From: Erysipelothrix sp.
GTDB lineage: Bacteria; Bacillota_I; Bacilli_A; Erysipelotrichales; Erysipelotrichaceae
Assembly: GCA_012841625.1 (NCBI GenBank)
Contig: DUUI01000004.1
Location: forward strand, 1-64,000
Direction of reading: 5' to 3'
Length of the DNA stretch: 64,000 nucleotides
Part shown: piece by piece, positions 24,703 to 34,124 of the stretch
Layout of the letters: every line of letters begins with the position of its first letter
Position numbering within the stretch: position 1 is the first letter of the stretch
Notes under the pieces: generated by a model
What the model was told of the DNA's origin: nothing
Seen by the model: only the letters and a program-made list of their open reading frames with translations
Databases searched by the model: none
Made by a program: the position numbers and the translations under genes

Positions 24703-26626
24703 TTAGATCTCAAAAGCAGCAGCAAGTCCAGCCTCAGTAGCTAGATTCGCAGTACCAGGAACTTTTGCATCACCAACAACAATGACTTTACTGCAAAGTC
24801 TTTTAATTCTTCCTCAAGTGGATTGTATGCCTTAACACCAGTAGCTAATGCAATCGTATCAAATCCACCAATAGTAACCTCTTCACCATTCTTAGTATAA
24901 ACTACGCCATCTTCAGTAAACTCTTTTACTTTAGCACTTGTCATTGATTGAACACCTCGATCAGCAAGTTTTGACATTAAGAAAGCTCTTGGAGTTATTT
25001 CTTCATCTAAGGCAATGGCTTCACGCATTTCAAGGATAGTTACTTGTCTATTATGTTCACCAAGGAAGTCTGCCGTCTCAGCTCCTGTTTATCCGCCACC
25101 AATAACGAGAACATTTCCACCAGGTGTAACATTTCCATCAAGAATATCTAAAGCATCAACAACCATGTCATTGTCAACACCATTAATTGGAAGTTTCGAA
25201 GGAACCCCACCAGTCGCAAGAATGACTGTATCTGGTGCAAACTGTTCAACATATTCTTTAGTTACTTCAGTGTCTGTAACATATTTAACACCATTTTTCT
25301 GACCAACTGAAACATAATATTTCAAAGCAGTAGCGATTTCATGTTTTGTCGGAGGAATCGAAGCAAGTCTAAACTGACCACCAAATTGTGCATCTTTTTC
25401 AACAACTGTTACATCATGTCCTTTTTGGCCAGCAACAAGTGCAGCCTCAAGACCAGCTGGACCACTACCAACAACTAATACCTTCTTAGGATCCTCTACT
25501 TTGTCCATTGGGTATTTTAATTCATTACCAGTCAATGGATTAATTAAACAAGATGTGCTCTTTCCAACAAAAATATAACCGATACAAGATTGGGTACATC
25601 CAATACAAGGGATAATTTCAGACAAACGATTTTCTTTTACTTTATTAGGAAGATCTGGATCAGCAATTGATGAACGACCAAAGGCGATGAAATCAGCACA
25701 ATTATTTGATAATGCATTTTCACCACTATGTGGATCATAGCGACCAACAGAAATTACCGGGATATCCACAGTATCCTTGATAAACTTTGTTTGAAATTGG
25801 TTAAAGCCAGCAGGCATTGCTGGTGTTGGACTCATATATTGCATACTCGCATATGTCATCATAGACACATGTAAAGCATCAGCAGTATATTCTTCAGCCA
25901 TTTTAGCAACTGATAATGATTCCTCTAAAGTTCTTCCACCATGTACTTTTTCATCATAACTGAATCTAAATGTCATAGTAAAGTCATCTCCAACTTTACT
26001 GCGAATATCTTTAAATATTTCTTGTGGGAATTTCATTCTTCCATTGAAGTCTCCACCAAATTCATCAAAACGCTTATTTGAATGAGTTGACATAAACTGC
26101 GCAATCATATAACCATGAGCACCATGAACCTCAACCCCATCAGCACCTGCTTCTTTAGCGCGTCTTGCGGCATCACCAAATTGACCAATAATTTCCCAAA
26201 CTCTTTCATTACTCATTTGTTCTGGAATAGAACCCATGATTGGACAAGCAATTTTACTAGGCGCTTCAGGAGTTAATCCAAAAATTGCACCGGTACAGTT
26301 TGGCGTCCAGCATGATGAAGCTGAATAAATACTTTTGACCCTTCATTATGAATAGCATAAATTAATTCTTTATATTTTGGAATCTGATCATCATCCCATA
26401 AACCTGTTTGATTCGTAATAGCACGACCTTTTTTGTCAATAGCACAAACTTCAATAATAATTAAACCAAAACCACCCGCCGCTCTTCTGCGATAGTATTC
26501 AACCATCCCATCGGTCACATATCCTTCACTAGATCCTAAATTAGTCCCCATTGGAGGCATAACAAACCTGTTACTTAATTCTGTACTACCAATTTTACCC
26601 GGTTCAAACAACTTCTCAAATTTCAT
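24703..26626 (-). pseudogene. Decayed NADH:flavin oxidoreductase / 2,4-dienoyl-CoA reductase-like gene
   Basis: Three frames together encode one FadH-like protein: an Old Yellow Enzyme barrel (EVHGAHGYMIAQFMSTHSNK), an iron-sulfur motif (CIGCTQSCIGYIF, then a distal Cys) and an FAD/NAD domain (LVVGSGPAGLEAALVAGQKG). Three lesions break it. A frameshift near 26290-26297 follows HHAGRQT, and the sequence resumes as GAIFGLTPEAPSKIACPIM. An in-frame TAA stands at 25091..25089 between VLVIGGG and TGAETADF. A frameshift near 24795-24800 precedes VIVVGDAKVPGTANLATEAG, which runs to a TAA at 24705..24703. The first ORF still has an ATG and AAGGAG ribosome binding site. An intact, shorter OYE gene lies at 47898. 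Confidence 0.88.
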
Positions 26627-26756
26627 TCTTTTTGCTTTCTCCTTTTCTGTTTATACAAGCATTATTCTAAATGTTAATCAAAACTAATATTGATAATACT
26701 TTAACAATATGGTTTTCTAAGTCAAAATTGTTATAAACATCAAAGTCTTAACTACC

Positions 26757-27602
26757 TCAATTGGAGTTGTTTAATATCTTTATATCTTTAATTGCATTTA
26801 TTATGTCCATCTCAACACGTTCCTTTTCATTATCAAATAGGATTTCGTGTCTAGACTTAGCATATCGCTTCATTTTTATTTTATGTCCATTACTCTTAAG
26901 AACCTTACTGACCCCTTCTAACTTATCGCTATCACATGGATCATGCATACCTGAAAGTAAAAGTACTGGAGTTAAAGATTTATATGTTTCAGTTTTATTT
27001 ACATCAACTAATAATCTAAACAAATCAACAAATGCGCTATTTGTAAACATAAATCCACAATCAGGACTCTCAAGAAAACTATTAACATTGTCTTCATTAA
27101 ATGATAACCAGTCATGGCTTGTATGTGGATTCTTAATCTTCATATTATATTGTTTGATAATAGCCCAGTTAAGAAATTTGTTTTCTTGCAATTCACGCTT
27201 AAACAAACGATTATACCAATCCAAGACAATAGCCAAAAATTTTGCTGCTGGATTATAAGATGGAGTTCCACTTAAAATAATCAAGTCGACAAGATTAGGT
27301 TCCTGTTTGATGATACTCCTAGCAAATAATGACCCCATGGAATGTCCAACAATCACAAAAGGAATATCAATACATTTATTTTTGTTAACTAACTCAATTA
27401 ATTCATGTGTTTGTTCTTTGTAACCCCCCAAAAAACCTCTTGGTTTATTGTTACCATGTCCCCTTAAATCAGGTAATATCACAAGACAGTTTTCATTTTT
27501 TAGTTTGTTCGCGAATTCTAAGTATCGATCTTTATGATCTTGCATCCCATGAATCAATAAAACAATTCTTTCAACCTTATTTGGTTTTAAATATGTAATC
27601 AT
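26757..27602 (-). CDS. Alpha/beta hydrolase (monoacylglycerol lipase / lysophospholipase type)
   Basis: About 281 aa from ATG 27602. Serine hydrolase fold: oxyanion region VLLIHGMQDHKDRY, LPDLRGHGNN, nucleophile elbow VGHSMGSLFA (Ser), acid in LSGMHDPCD and the catalytic His in YAKSRHEILFD. No signal peptide, so cytoplasmic. Probable substrates are monoglycerides or lysophospholipids by family. No ribosome binding site: TGG-TATAGT ends 6 bases before the ATG, so the mRNA may be leaderless. Confidence 0.9.
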   Translation of the reverse strand: MITYLKPNKVERIVLLIHGMQDHKDRYLEFANKLKNENCLVILPDLRGHGNNKPRGFLGGYKEQTHELIELVNKNKCIDIPFVIVGHSMGSLFARSIIKQEPNLVDLIILSGTPSYNPAAKFLAIVLDWYNRLFKRELQENKFLNWAIIKQYNMKIKNPHTSHDWLSFNEDNVNSFLESPDCGFMFTNSAFVDLFRLLVDVNKTETYKSLTPVLLLSGMHDPCDSDKLEGVSKVLKSNGHKIKMKRYAKSRHEILFDNEKERVEMDIINAIKDIKILNNSN

Positions 27603-27655
27603 AGTCAAACTATACCACTTTTTTGTGCCTTTTTTTGTTAATGTGATATAATTTC
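27602..27655. promoter_or_regulatory. Divergent promoters for the hydrolase and proS
   Basis: Minus strand: TGG-TATAGT (hexamer 27614..27609) with 6 bases to ATG 27602, a leaderless arrangement. Plus strand: TGA-TATAAT near 27649, about 30 bases before proS, which has its own AAAGGAG site. Neither has a good -35. Confidence 0.6.
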
Positions 27656-27680
27656 ATAGCAATCAAAGGAGATTTAGAAT

Positions 27681-29369
27681 ATGAAATTAAGTCAAAACTT
27701 TTTTTACACATTACGAGAAAATGTTAAAGATGAAGATTCAAACAGTGGGAATCTGCTAGTACGAAGTGGACTCATTAAGAAAAGTTCATCGGGCGTTTAT
27801 ATGTTATTACCATTAGGGTTAAAAGTTTTCAATAAAATTGAAAATATCGTTCGCGAAGAAATGAACGCAATTGGCTCACAAGAAGTCAGTATGCCCTCAT
27901 TAATACCAGAAGAAGTCTATATTGAATCTGGAAGACGTGAAAACTTCGGCAAAAGCATGTTCGCATTAAAAGATCGAAACAACAAGGATTTTGTCTTAGG
28001 ACCAACCCATGAAGAATTATTCGCAAATGCCGCAAAAATGTATATTAAATCATATAAGAATCTTCCTTTCTCTCTTTATCAGTTTCAAACTAAGTTTAGA
28101 GATGAACCAAGACCTCGCTTTGGACTCATACGAGTCAGAGAATTTGTCATGAAAGATGCCTATACTTTTGACAGTGATTTAGAAGGTATGAACAAGTCTT
28201 ATGATGCGATGTTTAACGCCTATCACCGTATTTTTAAACGTATTGGCTTAAACTATGTTGTCGTTAAAGCAGACACAGGTGTTATGGGTGGACTTCTTTC
28301 AGAAGAATTCCAAGCTCTATCAGAAATTGGTGAAGACATCTTAGTTCTAAATGAAGATGGATCATTCTCCAGCAATATTGAGGTAGCACCATGCTTAATA
28401 GAAGAGACACCTGTTGAAGAACCTTATCCAAAAAAAGTTGTCGATACTCCTGACGCAAAAACAATTGAAGAGGTTTCTGCATTCTTAAATCAAGATGTAA
28501 AGAAATTTGTCAAAACACTTGTATACAAAATTGATGGACAATTATACGCATTATTATTACGCGGAGATCATGAAGTCAATGAAACAAAGATTTTAAAACT
28601 ACTTGAAGCAACTGAAATTGAAATGGCAGACTTTGAAGAAGTAGTACAAGCCACTAATGCGCCAGTCGGTTTTGCTGGTCCAATTGGATTAGATTTACCA
28701 ATAATTGCCGATCAACAAGTATCAGTCATGTTTAACTTCACTGTTGGTGCCAATGAAAAAGATAAGCATATTATTAATGTAAATAATAGTGACTTTGAAG
28801 TTATTCACTCAGCTGACATTCGTAATATCAAAGAAGGAGATTTAACGACAGGTGGACAGAAAGTTCACTTTGAAAAAGGAATCGAAGTGGGCAACACTTT
28901 TAAGCTAGGCGATAAATACTCAAAAGCAATGGATCTGTATTATGCGGATGAAAACAACAAACTACAACCAGTTATAATGGGGTCATACGGAATTGGCATT
29001 GGACGTTGCTTAGCAGCAATCGTTGAACAACATCATACTGAAAAACATATTTTGTGGCCAAAAGCAGTCACACCAATTGAGGTCGCTATTGTTATCGCCA
29101 ATATGAAGGATGAACAACAAGTTCTAGCTGCCAATCAACTATATGATGCATTAAAAAAAGCGAACATCGATGTCATTTTAGATGATCGCAATGAACGCTT
29201 AGGTGTTAAGTTTAATGATATGGAACTAGTCGGTGCTTACACAAGAATAACCGTTGGCAAAGGAGTTAAGGACAACATGGTTGAACTTAAAACAATTGGC
29301 CAAGACGGATTTGATCTTGTTAGTTTGGATGAAGTTGTCGAAAAAATAAAAGAAATATTTGAGAATTAG
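27681..29369 (+). CDS. proS: Prolyl-tRNA synthetase (bacterial type, with editing insertion)
   Basis: 562 aa class IIa enzyme. Motif 1-2 region (SSSGVYMLLPLGLKVFNKIE, FRDEPRPRFGLIRVREFVMKD), an INS editing domain between motifs 2 and 3 (about residues 225-400, with KTLVYKIDGQLYALLLRGDH), motif 3 (GSYGIGIGRCLAAIVEQHH) and a C-terminal anticodon-binding domain. AAAGGAG precedes ATG 27681. No T-box here, unlike alaS, trpS and thrS. Confidence 0.97.
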   Translation: MKLSQNFFYTLRENVKDEDSNSGNLLVRSGLIKKSSSGVYMLLPLGLKVFNKIENIVREEMNAIGSQEVSMPSLIPEEVYIESGRRENFGKSMFALKDRNNKDFVLGPTHEELFANAAKMYIKSYKNLPFSLYQFQTKFRDEPRPRFGLIRVREFVMKDAYTFDSDLEGMNKSYDAMFNAYHRIFKRIGLNYVVVKADTGVMGGLLSEEFQALSEIGEDILVLNEDGSFSSNIEVAPCLIEETPVEEPYPKKVVDTPDAKTIEEVSAFLNQDVKKFVKTLVYKIDGQLYALLLRGDHEVNETKILKLLEATEIEMADFEEVVQATNAPVGFAGPIGLDLPIIADQQVSVMFNFTVGANEKDKHIINVNNSDFEVIHSADIRNIKEGDLTTGGQKVHFEKGIEVGNTFKLGDKYSKAMDLYYADENNKLQPVIMGSYGIGIGRCLAAIVEQHHTEKHILWPKAVTPIEVAIVIANMKDEQQVLAANQLYDALKKANIDVILDDRNERLGVKFNDMELVGAYTRITVGKGVKDNMVELKTIGQDGFDLVSLDEVVEKIKEIFEN

Positions 29370-29393
29370 GGATTATTTCTCTAATTCTTTTTT
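29362..29393 (+). terminator. proS terminator overlapping a convergent gene
   Basis: AGAATTAG (29362-29369, containing the proS stop) pairs with CTAATTCT (29381-29388) followed by T. The hairpin lies within the last codons of the convergent small gene. Confidence 0.8.
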
Positions 29394-29675
29394 AACCTCA
29401 TCATAGATATTACGCATCTCACTCATCAAGCCACTGAAAGCTGAGCTGGACTTAGTTCTTTGTGATTGTCTTGGGTATTGTTGAACTGCTTTACGCTTAT
29501 TTTTACTCGAGTCATACTCACGATATCTATTAGATTCAAAATTTTCTTGACTTTCTCTATATTTATCAGCAAAAGAAAGTTTTGATTCAAAGATAAGATG
29601 TGGTTGCTCATCAATGTCACCATCTTTCTCACGGATGAGTTCATCTAATTCAGGAGCATATTTAGGTTTAAACAT
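29373..29675 (-). CDS. Uncharacterised small hydrophilic protein
   Basis: 100 aa, no recognised domain. The first half is acidic (PELDELIREKDGDIDEQPHL), the middle is rich in Arg, Lys, Ser and Gln (about residues 48-78) and the last 25 residues look like an amphipathic helix (GLMSEMRNIYDEVKKELE). AGAGGTG stands 5 bases before ATG 29675, which supports translation. It ends 3 bases from the convergent proS stop, and the proS terminator falls in its 3' end. Function not known. Confidence 0.65.
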   Translation of the reverse strand: MFKPKYAPELDELIREKDGDIDEQPHLIFESKLSFADKYRESQENFESNRYREYDSSKNKRKAVQQYPRQSQRTKSSSAFSGLMSEMRNIYDEVKKELEK

Positions 29676-29725
29676 ATCTTCACCTCTTTCACCCTTATTT
29701 TACAACATTCTTGAAAGGAAATAAA

Positions 29726-30469
29726 ATGGAAACTCTTCAATATAAGAACCAACTCTTTATTTATCACAAACAGTTATATAATTTAGGTTGCCATCATTTT
29801 TTTACTACCAAACCACTAGGATTTGGATTCTTTCGCGAATCAGAAGAAGATTTAATCAAAAACATGACATTAATCAGAGAAGCAATGAATACCCAGGCTC
29901 CTGTTTTCTATATGCATCAACAACATACAAATAAAATTATCGACATAAATAAAAGTGAGTTAATACCAACAAAACACGGGTATTTAAAAGAGAATGTTGA
30001 CGGTCTTTATACCAACAAAACAAACCAACTTCTTTTAAGTACTTATGCTGACTGCACACCCTTCTTAATATTTGATCCAATCAATAAAGTCCAAGTCAAT
30101 TGCCACAGTGGATGGCGTGGATATTTAAGTGAAATTCTATTAAATGCTTTAAATATGTTTGAAACAAATGACATACATGTTTTAAGCGGGCCACATTTAT
30201 TGTTTGAAGATTTTGAAGTCGATTATGATGTCGCTAAACTATTCATTAAAAAATTTAGCCAAATAAAAAACCTCGTTATTCAACAAGGCTCTAAATATCA
30301 TATTGACTTGAATAAAATTACGCACTACTTTTGTGATTTTAAAAAAATACCATTTGAAAATAGACATTTTATAAATCTATCAACACTGCAGGATCATCGA
30401 CTTCATTCATTTAGAAAAGACAAACAAGAATTCAAACAAATGGCCTTAATATCGACTCTTGTCGATTAA
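29726..30469 (+). CDS. pgeF: PgeF/YlmD family polyphenol oxidase-like protein
   Basis: About 247 aa from ATG 29726 (GAAAGG 6 bases upstream; the TTG at 29711 precedes that site). Multicopper-oxidase-related (CNF1/YfiH fold) with metal-site motifs FYMHQQHTN, LSTYADCTPFL and VNCHSGWRG. Relatives act on purine nucleosides or remove mis-incorporated amino acids from UDP-MurNAc. Typical Bacillota partners (ylmE, sepF) are not adjacent. Its 3' end overlaps the convergent permease gene by 24 bases. Confidence 0.88.
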   Translation: METLQYKNQLFIYHKQLYNLGCHHFFTTKPLGFGFFRESEEDLIKNMTLIREAMNTQAPVFYMHQQHTNKIIDINKSELIPTKHGYLKENVDGLYTNKTNQLLLSTYADCTPFLIFDPINKVQVNCHSGWRGYLSEILLNALNMFETNDIHVLSGPHLLFEDFEVDYDVAKLFIKKFSQIKNLVIQQGSKYHIDLNKITHYFCDFKKIPFENRHFINLSTLQDHRLHSFRKDKQEFKQMALISTLVD

Positions 30470-31168
30470 ATAATCAAAGACCTTAGTCACGCCAACAGCA
30501 ATCAATATCACCCATATCGTAATCGCAAACAAACGATTCATATCTAAATCAAAACGTGCATATTGTAACTGACGCCCCAAACCTACCTGAATACTAACTA
30601 ATACTTCAGAACTTACAACAACCTTTAGTCCTAATAACACAGCTGACCTACACAATGTTAAAAAAGATTCAAGGGATAAAGGAATAAATACTTTTAAAAG
30701 ATTATCCATAGTAGAAGAGCCATAGATGACGATTGGATCTCGATAATCTTTTTTTATGCGATCAAACTGTTGTTGCAGTAAATCAACCATTAGAGGAATC
30801 ATAACTAGTAGTGTAATAAGAATGATACTGTTATGAGGAGTTAGCCAAACTAAAGCCATTAAAATAATAGCAGCAGTTGGCACAACTCTTAAAATCATTA
30901 ATAATTGATTAATAAAATTATCTAGATACTTATTCTTAAGTTTTAATACAACCAAAATGAAAGATACAAGAAGAGACATCACAAAAGCAACTAAAATTCG
31001 AAAGAAAGTCTGTCCTAAATGATTCCAAAAACTGAAATCCTGAAGCTGATCAAACATCTTCAAAAAGACCTCAATTGGAGCAGGTATCAAAATTGTGTTA
31101 TCTACAAGAAGCGCTAACCCTTGCCATAACAATAGAACAACAACCCAAGAAAGAACAGACTTTTTCAT
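30446..31168 (-). CDS. ABC importer permease (NitT/TauT-SsuC type)
   Basis: 240 aa with six membrane segments. The cytoplasmic coupling loop falls around YRDPIVIYGSSTMDNLLKVF and the family's AVLLGLKVVVSSEVLVS follows. The ATG overlaps the stop of the substrate-binding protein (TAATG). No ATP-binding protein lies next to it, so an ATPase encoded elsewhere must be shared. Substrate not indicated. Confidence 0.88.
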   Translation of the reverse strand: MKKSVLSWVVVLLLWQGLALLVDNTILIPAPIEVFLKMFDQLQDFSFWNHLGQTFFRILVAFVMSLLVSFILVVLKLKNKYLDNFINQLLMILRVVPTAAIILMALVWLTPHNSIILITLLVMIPLMVDLLQQQFDRIKKDYRDPIVIYGSSTMDNLLKVFIPLSLESFLTLCRSAVLLGLKVVVSSEVLVSIQVGLGRQLQYARFDLDMNRLFAITIWVILIAVGVTKVFDYLIDKSRY

Positions 31169-32058
31169 TATTTAATAATTGAATCTTCGGATAACTCTAA
31201 ATTGAACAACTCTAAGAACTTAGTCATTTCATCGACTTTATCACTAGCCAAAACAACATCAATTCCCATTTGATCAAAGACATTATACACAAGCTCACCA
31301 CTAGGTATACCAAGCTTTTCTGTACTCAGTGAATCAACATCAGTTATAAACTGATCTTCATTATCAGTTACATGGTTTGTATAATCGACCATTGAATTAA
31401 CTAACAAATCAACATCTGACTGACTCACATTTTCACTTACAAATAAAGCAGCTTGTGGGTAAGATTCGACTCCATTTTTTTCATTGTAAAGAGTTTGAAC
31501 ATTAGACACAACACTTAACTCAATTCCCTCTTGATTAGCCCTTCCCATCGTTGCCGCAACAAGTGGTTGAGCTAAAAGAGCAGCATCAACTTGATCTGAA
31601 AGTAATAAGGCTTGAGCCTCACTGATTGATGGAACCCAAACAACTTCAGCTTCAAATGGTAAATTTTCTTGAACATTCTTAAAGATTAACCCAGGAACTG
31701 CCATTTCACCAAATGCAGCCACTTTCTTAACATCCTCATTTCTTTGAACAACAAATAAATTACCCCAAGTTACTAAAGAATGTAAACGATATTTCGTTTT
31801 TTGTTGTGACATCAAATTGACACCTAAGTTTAAAGGCGCAATTATCACATCATACTCTTGATTTTCATTGACCAAGGCTGCTTGTAGATTTTCAGGTCCG
31901 CTCACTAATTCAATAGAGTTTTCTTCCTTAAGTAATTCTGGAATCAAAGCAACAGCCGGTGCACCAGTAGGTGAAAGAATCGATAACTCTTTATTAGGTG
32001 CTGATTGCTGACAAGCAACTAGAAATAAAGCAAGTATGGCTACAAGTATTTTCTTCAT
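31168..32058 (-). CDS. ABC importer substrate-binding lipoprotein (NitT/TauT type)
   Basis: About 296 aa. Lipoprotein signal peptide [18 protein letters not shown] with the lipobox Cys, then a periplasmic-binding fold (SPTGAPAVALIPELLKEE, YDVIIAPLNLGVNLMSQQ, DQVDAALLAQPL). Domain layout resembles binding proteins for nitrate, taurine, thiamine precursors or riboflavin; specificity is not readable. ATG 32058 overlaps the thrS TGA stop (TGATG) with AAGGAG upstream. It is therefore coupled to thrS and under the threonine T-box. Confidence 0.88.
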   Translation of the reverse strand: MKKILVAILALFLVACQQSAPNKELSILSPTGAPAVALIPELLKEENSIELVSGPENLQAALVNENQEYDVIIAPLNLGVNLMSQQKTKYRLHSLVTWGNLFVVQRNEDVKKVAAFGEMAVPGLIFKNVQENLPFEAEVVWVPSISEAQALLLSDQVDAALLAQPLVAATMGRANQEGIELSVVSNVQTLYNEKNGVESYPQAALFVSENVSQSDVDLLVNSMVDYTNHVTDNEDQFITDVDSLSTEKLGIPSGELVYNVFDQMGIDVVLASDKVDEMTKFLELFNLELSEDSIIK

Positions 32059-33827
32059 CAGCGTTTCTCCTTCACAGTTTGTGTAAACCAATCAATAAAC
32101 TCATCAAGTGTGAACTCTAATTGTTCTTTTGAGCCATAAGGACGAATATTCACTGATTTACTTTCTGCTTCACGATCACCAATCACAATTTGGACTGGGA
32201 TTTTTAACATTTGGGCTTCACGTAATCTGAATCCTAATTTTTCATTACGATCATCAATTTCAACACGAGCTCCAACCTCTTTTAATCTATTATACACCTC
32301 AGTTGAGTAATCTAAATGATTGATTGTATGAACAGGAATAATTGTTACTTGTTGCCACGCCAACCAAAGTGGGAATGCACCTTTGTAACGCTCAACTAAA
32401 TACGCAACAAAACGCTCCATCGTAGAAACAACGCCTCTATGAATAACTACTGGACGATGTTCATTCTTACCATCTTCACCAACATATGTTAATTCAAAGC
32501 GCTCAGGCAATAAGAAATCTAATTGAATCGTTGATAGAGTTTCCTCATTACCCATGGCTGTTTTAACTTGAACATCTAATTTAGGACCATAGAATGCGGC
32601 CTCACCCACTGCTTCTTCATACTCAAGTCCATAGGCATCAAGAGCATGCTTAACCATTGCTTCAGCTTTATCCCACATCTCATCATCATCAAAGTATTTT
32701 TCTTTATTTTCAGGATCACGATAAGACAATCTAAATGAGTAATCATCGATTTGGAAATCTTTATAGACATCAATCACTAAATCAATTGTACGCTTAAATT
32801 CTTCCTCAATCTGATCAGGTCGAACAAAGATATGAGCATCATTAAGCGTCATCTCGCGAACTCTTTGAAGTCCAGATAAACCTCCTGATTTTTCATAACG
32901 ATGCATCATCCCTAACTCAGCAATTCTAATTGGTAGCTCTCGATATGAATGAAGCTCTTGCTTGTAGATTTCCATATGATGTGGACAATTCATTGGTCTT
33001 AAGACTAATAATTCCCCATCCCCCATATCCATTGGTGGAAACATGTCTTCATGATAGTGATCCCAGTGACCAGATGTTTTATATAAATCAACATTCGCCA
33101 TGATCGGTGTGTAGACATGGTCATAACCAAGTTCAATTTCTTTATCAGTAATATAACGCTCCACTAAACGTCGAATAGTTGCCCCTCGAGGTAACCAGAA
33201 AGGAAGACCTAAGCCAACATTTGAATTTATATTGAACAATTTTAATTCTTTACCAATCTTACGATGATCTCTTTCCTTGGCTTCCTCAATTCTTTGTAAA
33301 TAATCATCCAAACCTTCTTGATCTTCAAAACAAAAACCATACAAACGTTGAAGAACTTTATTATTAGAGTCGCCTTTCCAATATGCACCAGCAACTTTAT
33401 TTAGTTTAAAATGTTTAACCTTTCGAGTCGATTCAACATGAGGGCCTTTACATAAATCAATAAACTCTCCCTGCTTATAAGCACTAATAGTGACTTCATT
33501 TTCATCTAAACGATCGATTAAATCGATTTTATATTCATCTTTTTCAAACATTTCATATGCTTCATCTTTAGATAATTCGATTCTCACAATTCGTTTATTC
33601 TCCTTAGAGATTTTCTTCATTTCTTTTTCAATGCGTGGTAAATCATCTTCCGAAATTACATCATCCCCTAAATCAATATCATAATAAAATCCTTCCTCAA
33701 CAACAGGACCCACCCAGAATTTAGCATGAGGGTAAATTCGCTTAACAGCTTGGGCCATAACATGGGCACAAGAGTGGTTTAAAACACTTAAATTCTCATC
33801 TTTTCTAAAATCAATTCCAAAACTCAT
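32058..33827 (-). CDS. thrS: Threonyl-tRNA synthetase lacking the TGS domain
   Basis: 589 aa. Editing domain near the start ([28 protein letters not shown]), then class II catalytic motifs with the zinc ligands ([26 protein letters not shown]) and a C-terminal anticodon domain. The usual N-terminal TGS domain of about 60 residues is missing: only ten residues precede the editing domain. Good ribosome binding site AGGAGG before ATG 33827. T-box controlled. Ends in TGA, overlapping the next ATG. Confidence 0.97.
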   Translation of the reverse strand: MSFGIDFRKDENLSVLNHSCAHVMAQAVKRIYPHAKFWVGPVVEEGFYYDIDLGDDVISEDDLPRIEKEMKKISKENKRIVRIELSKDEAYEMFEKDEYKIDLIDRLDENEVTISAYKQGEFIDLCKGPHVESTRKVKHFKLNKVAGAYWKGDSNNKVLQRLYGFCFEDQEGLDDYLQRIEEAKERDHRKIGKELKLFNINSNVGLGLPFWLPRGATIRRLVERYITDKEIELGYDHVYTPIMANVDLYKTSGHWDHYHEDMFPPMDMGDGELLVLRPMNCPHHMEIYKQELHSYRELPIRIAELGMMHRYEKSGGLSGLQRVREMTLNDAHIFVRPDQIEEEFKRTIDLVIDVYKDFQIDDYSFRLSYRDPENKEKYFDDDEMWDKAEAMVKHALDAYGLEYEEAVGEAAFYGPKLDVQVKTAMGNEETLSTIQLDFLLPERFELTYVGEDGKNEHRPVVIHRGVVSTMERFVAYLVERYKGAFPLWLAWQQVTIIPVHTINHLDYSTEVYNRLKEVGARVEIDDRNEKLGFRLREAQMLKIPVQIVIGDREAESKSVNIRPYGSKEQLEFTLDEFIDWFTQTVKEKR

Positions 33828-33847
33828 CGTTTTTCCTCCTAATAAAT

Positions 33848-34060
33848 AAAAAAATCCTCATCAAAGGACGAAGATCCGTGGTACCACCTTTATTTCACTC
33901 AAACTTTTAACGCAAGTATACGGGGTAACATTTCCTTTACCCAACTCATAAGTAGTAAACATCAAACCTTCTCTAAACTTTCACCAACCGCTTAGCTCTC
34001 TTTATCAAGGATTTTGATATTCATGTCTTACTTCAGTTATTAATGAACTCATTATAAATC
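33848..34060 (-). promoter_or_regulatory. T-box leader (threonine) of thrS and the ABC genes
   Basis: Minus strand: Stem I with the AGCGGTTGGTGAAAG distal loop, an ACT triplet in the 3' arm (TTTACTACTTATG) that fits a threonine specifier, antiterminator core AAAGGTGGTACCACGG, and a terminator with a 9-base-pair stem (33876..33868 with 33863..33855) and seven T. The exact specifier of two adjacent ACT triplets is not certain. Confidence 0.93.
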
Positions 34061-34098
34061 ATTTTGCTTTAAAAAATCAACTTTTTAGTTGAAATAGT

Positions 34099-34124
34099 GA
34101 AAAAGAACTCCATATGGAGTTCTT
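34099..34124 (-). terminator. Terminator of the pfkA-pyk-glk-ampS-lactonase operon
   Basis: Perfect palindrome AAGAACTCCATATGGAGTTCTT with T-run on the minus strand, covering the stop of the lactonase gene. Confidence 0.85.

Noticed and set aside
25089-25091. TAA in the oxidoreductase as a recoded sense codon
   Set aside because: Genes across the window end in TAA normally, and the same gene has two frameshifts.
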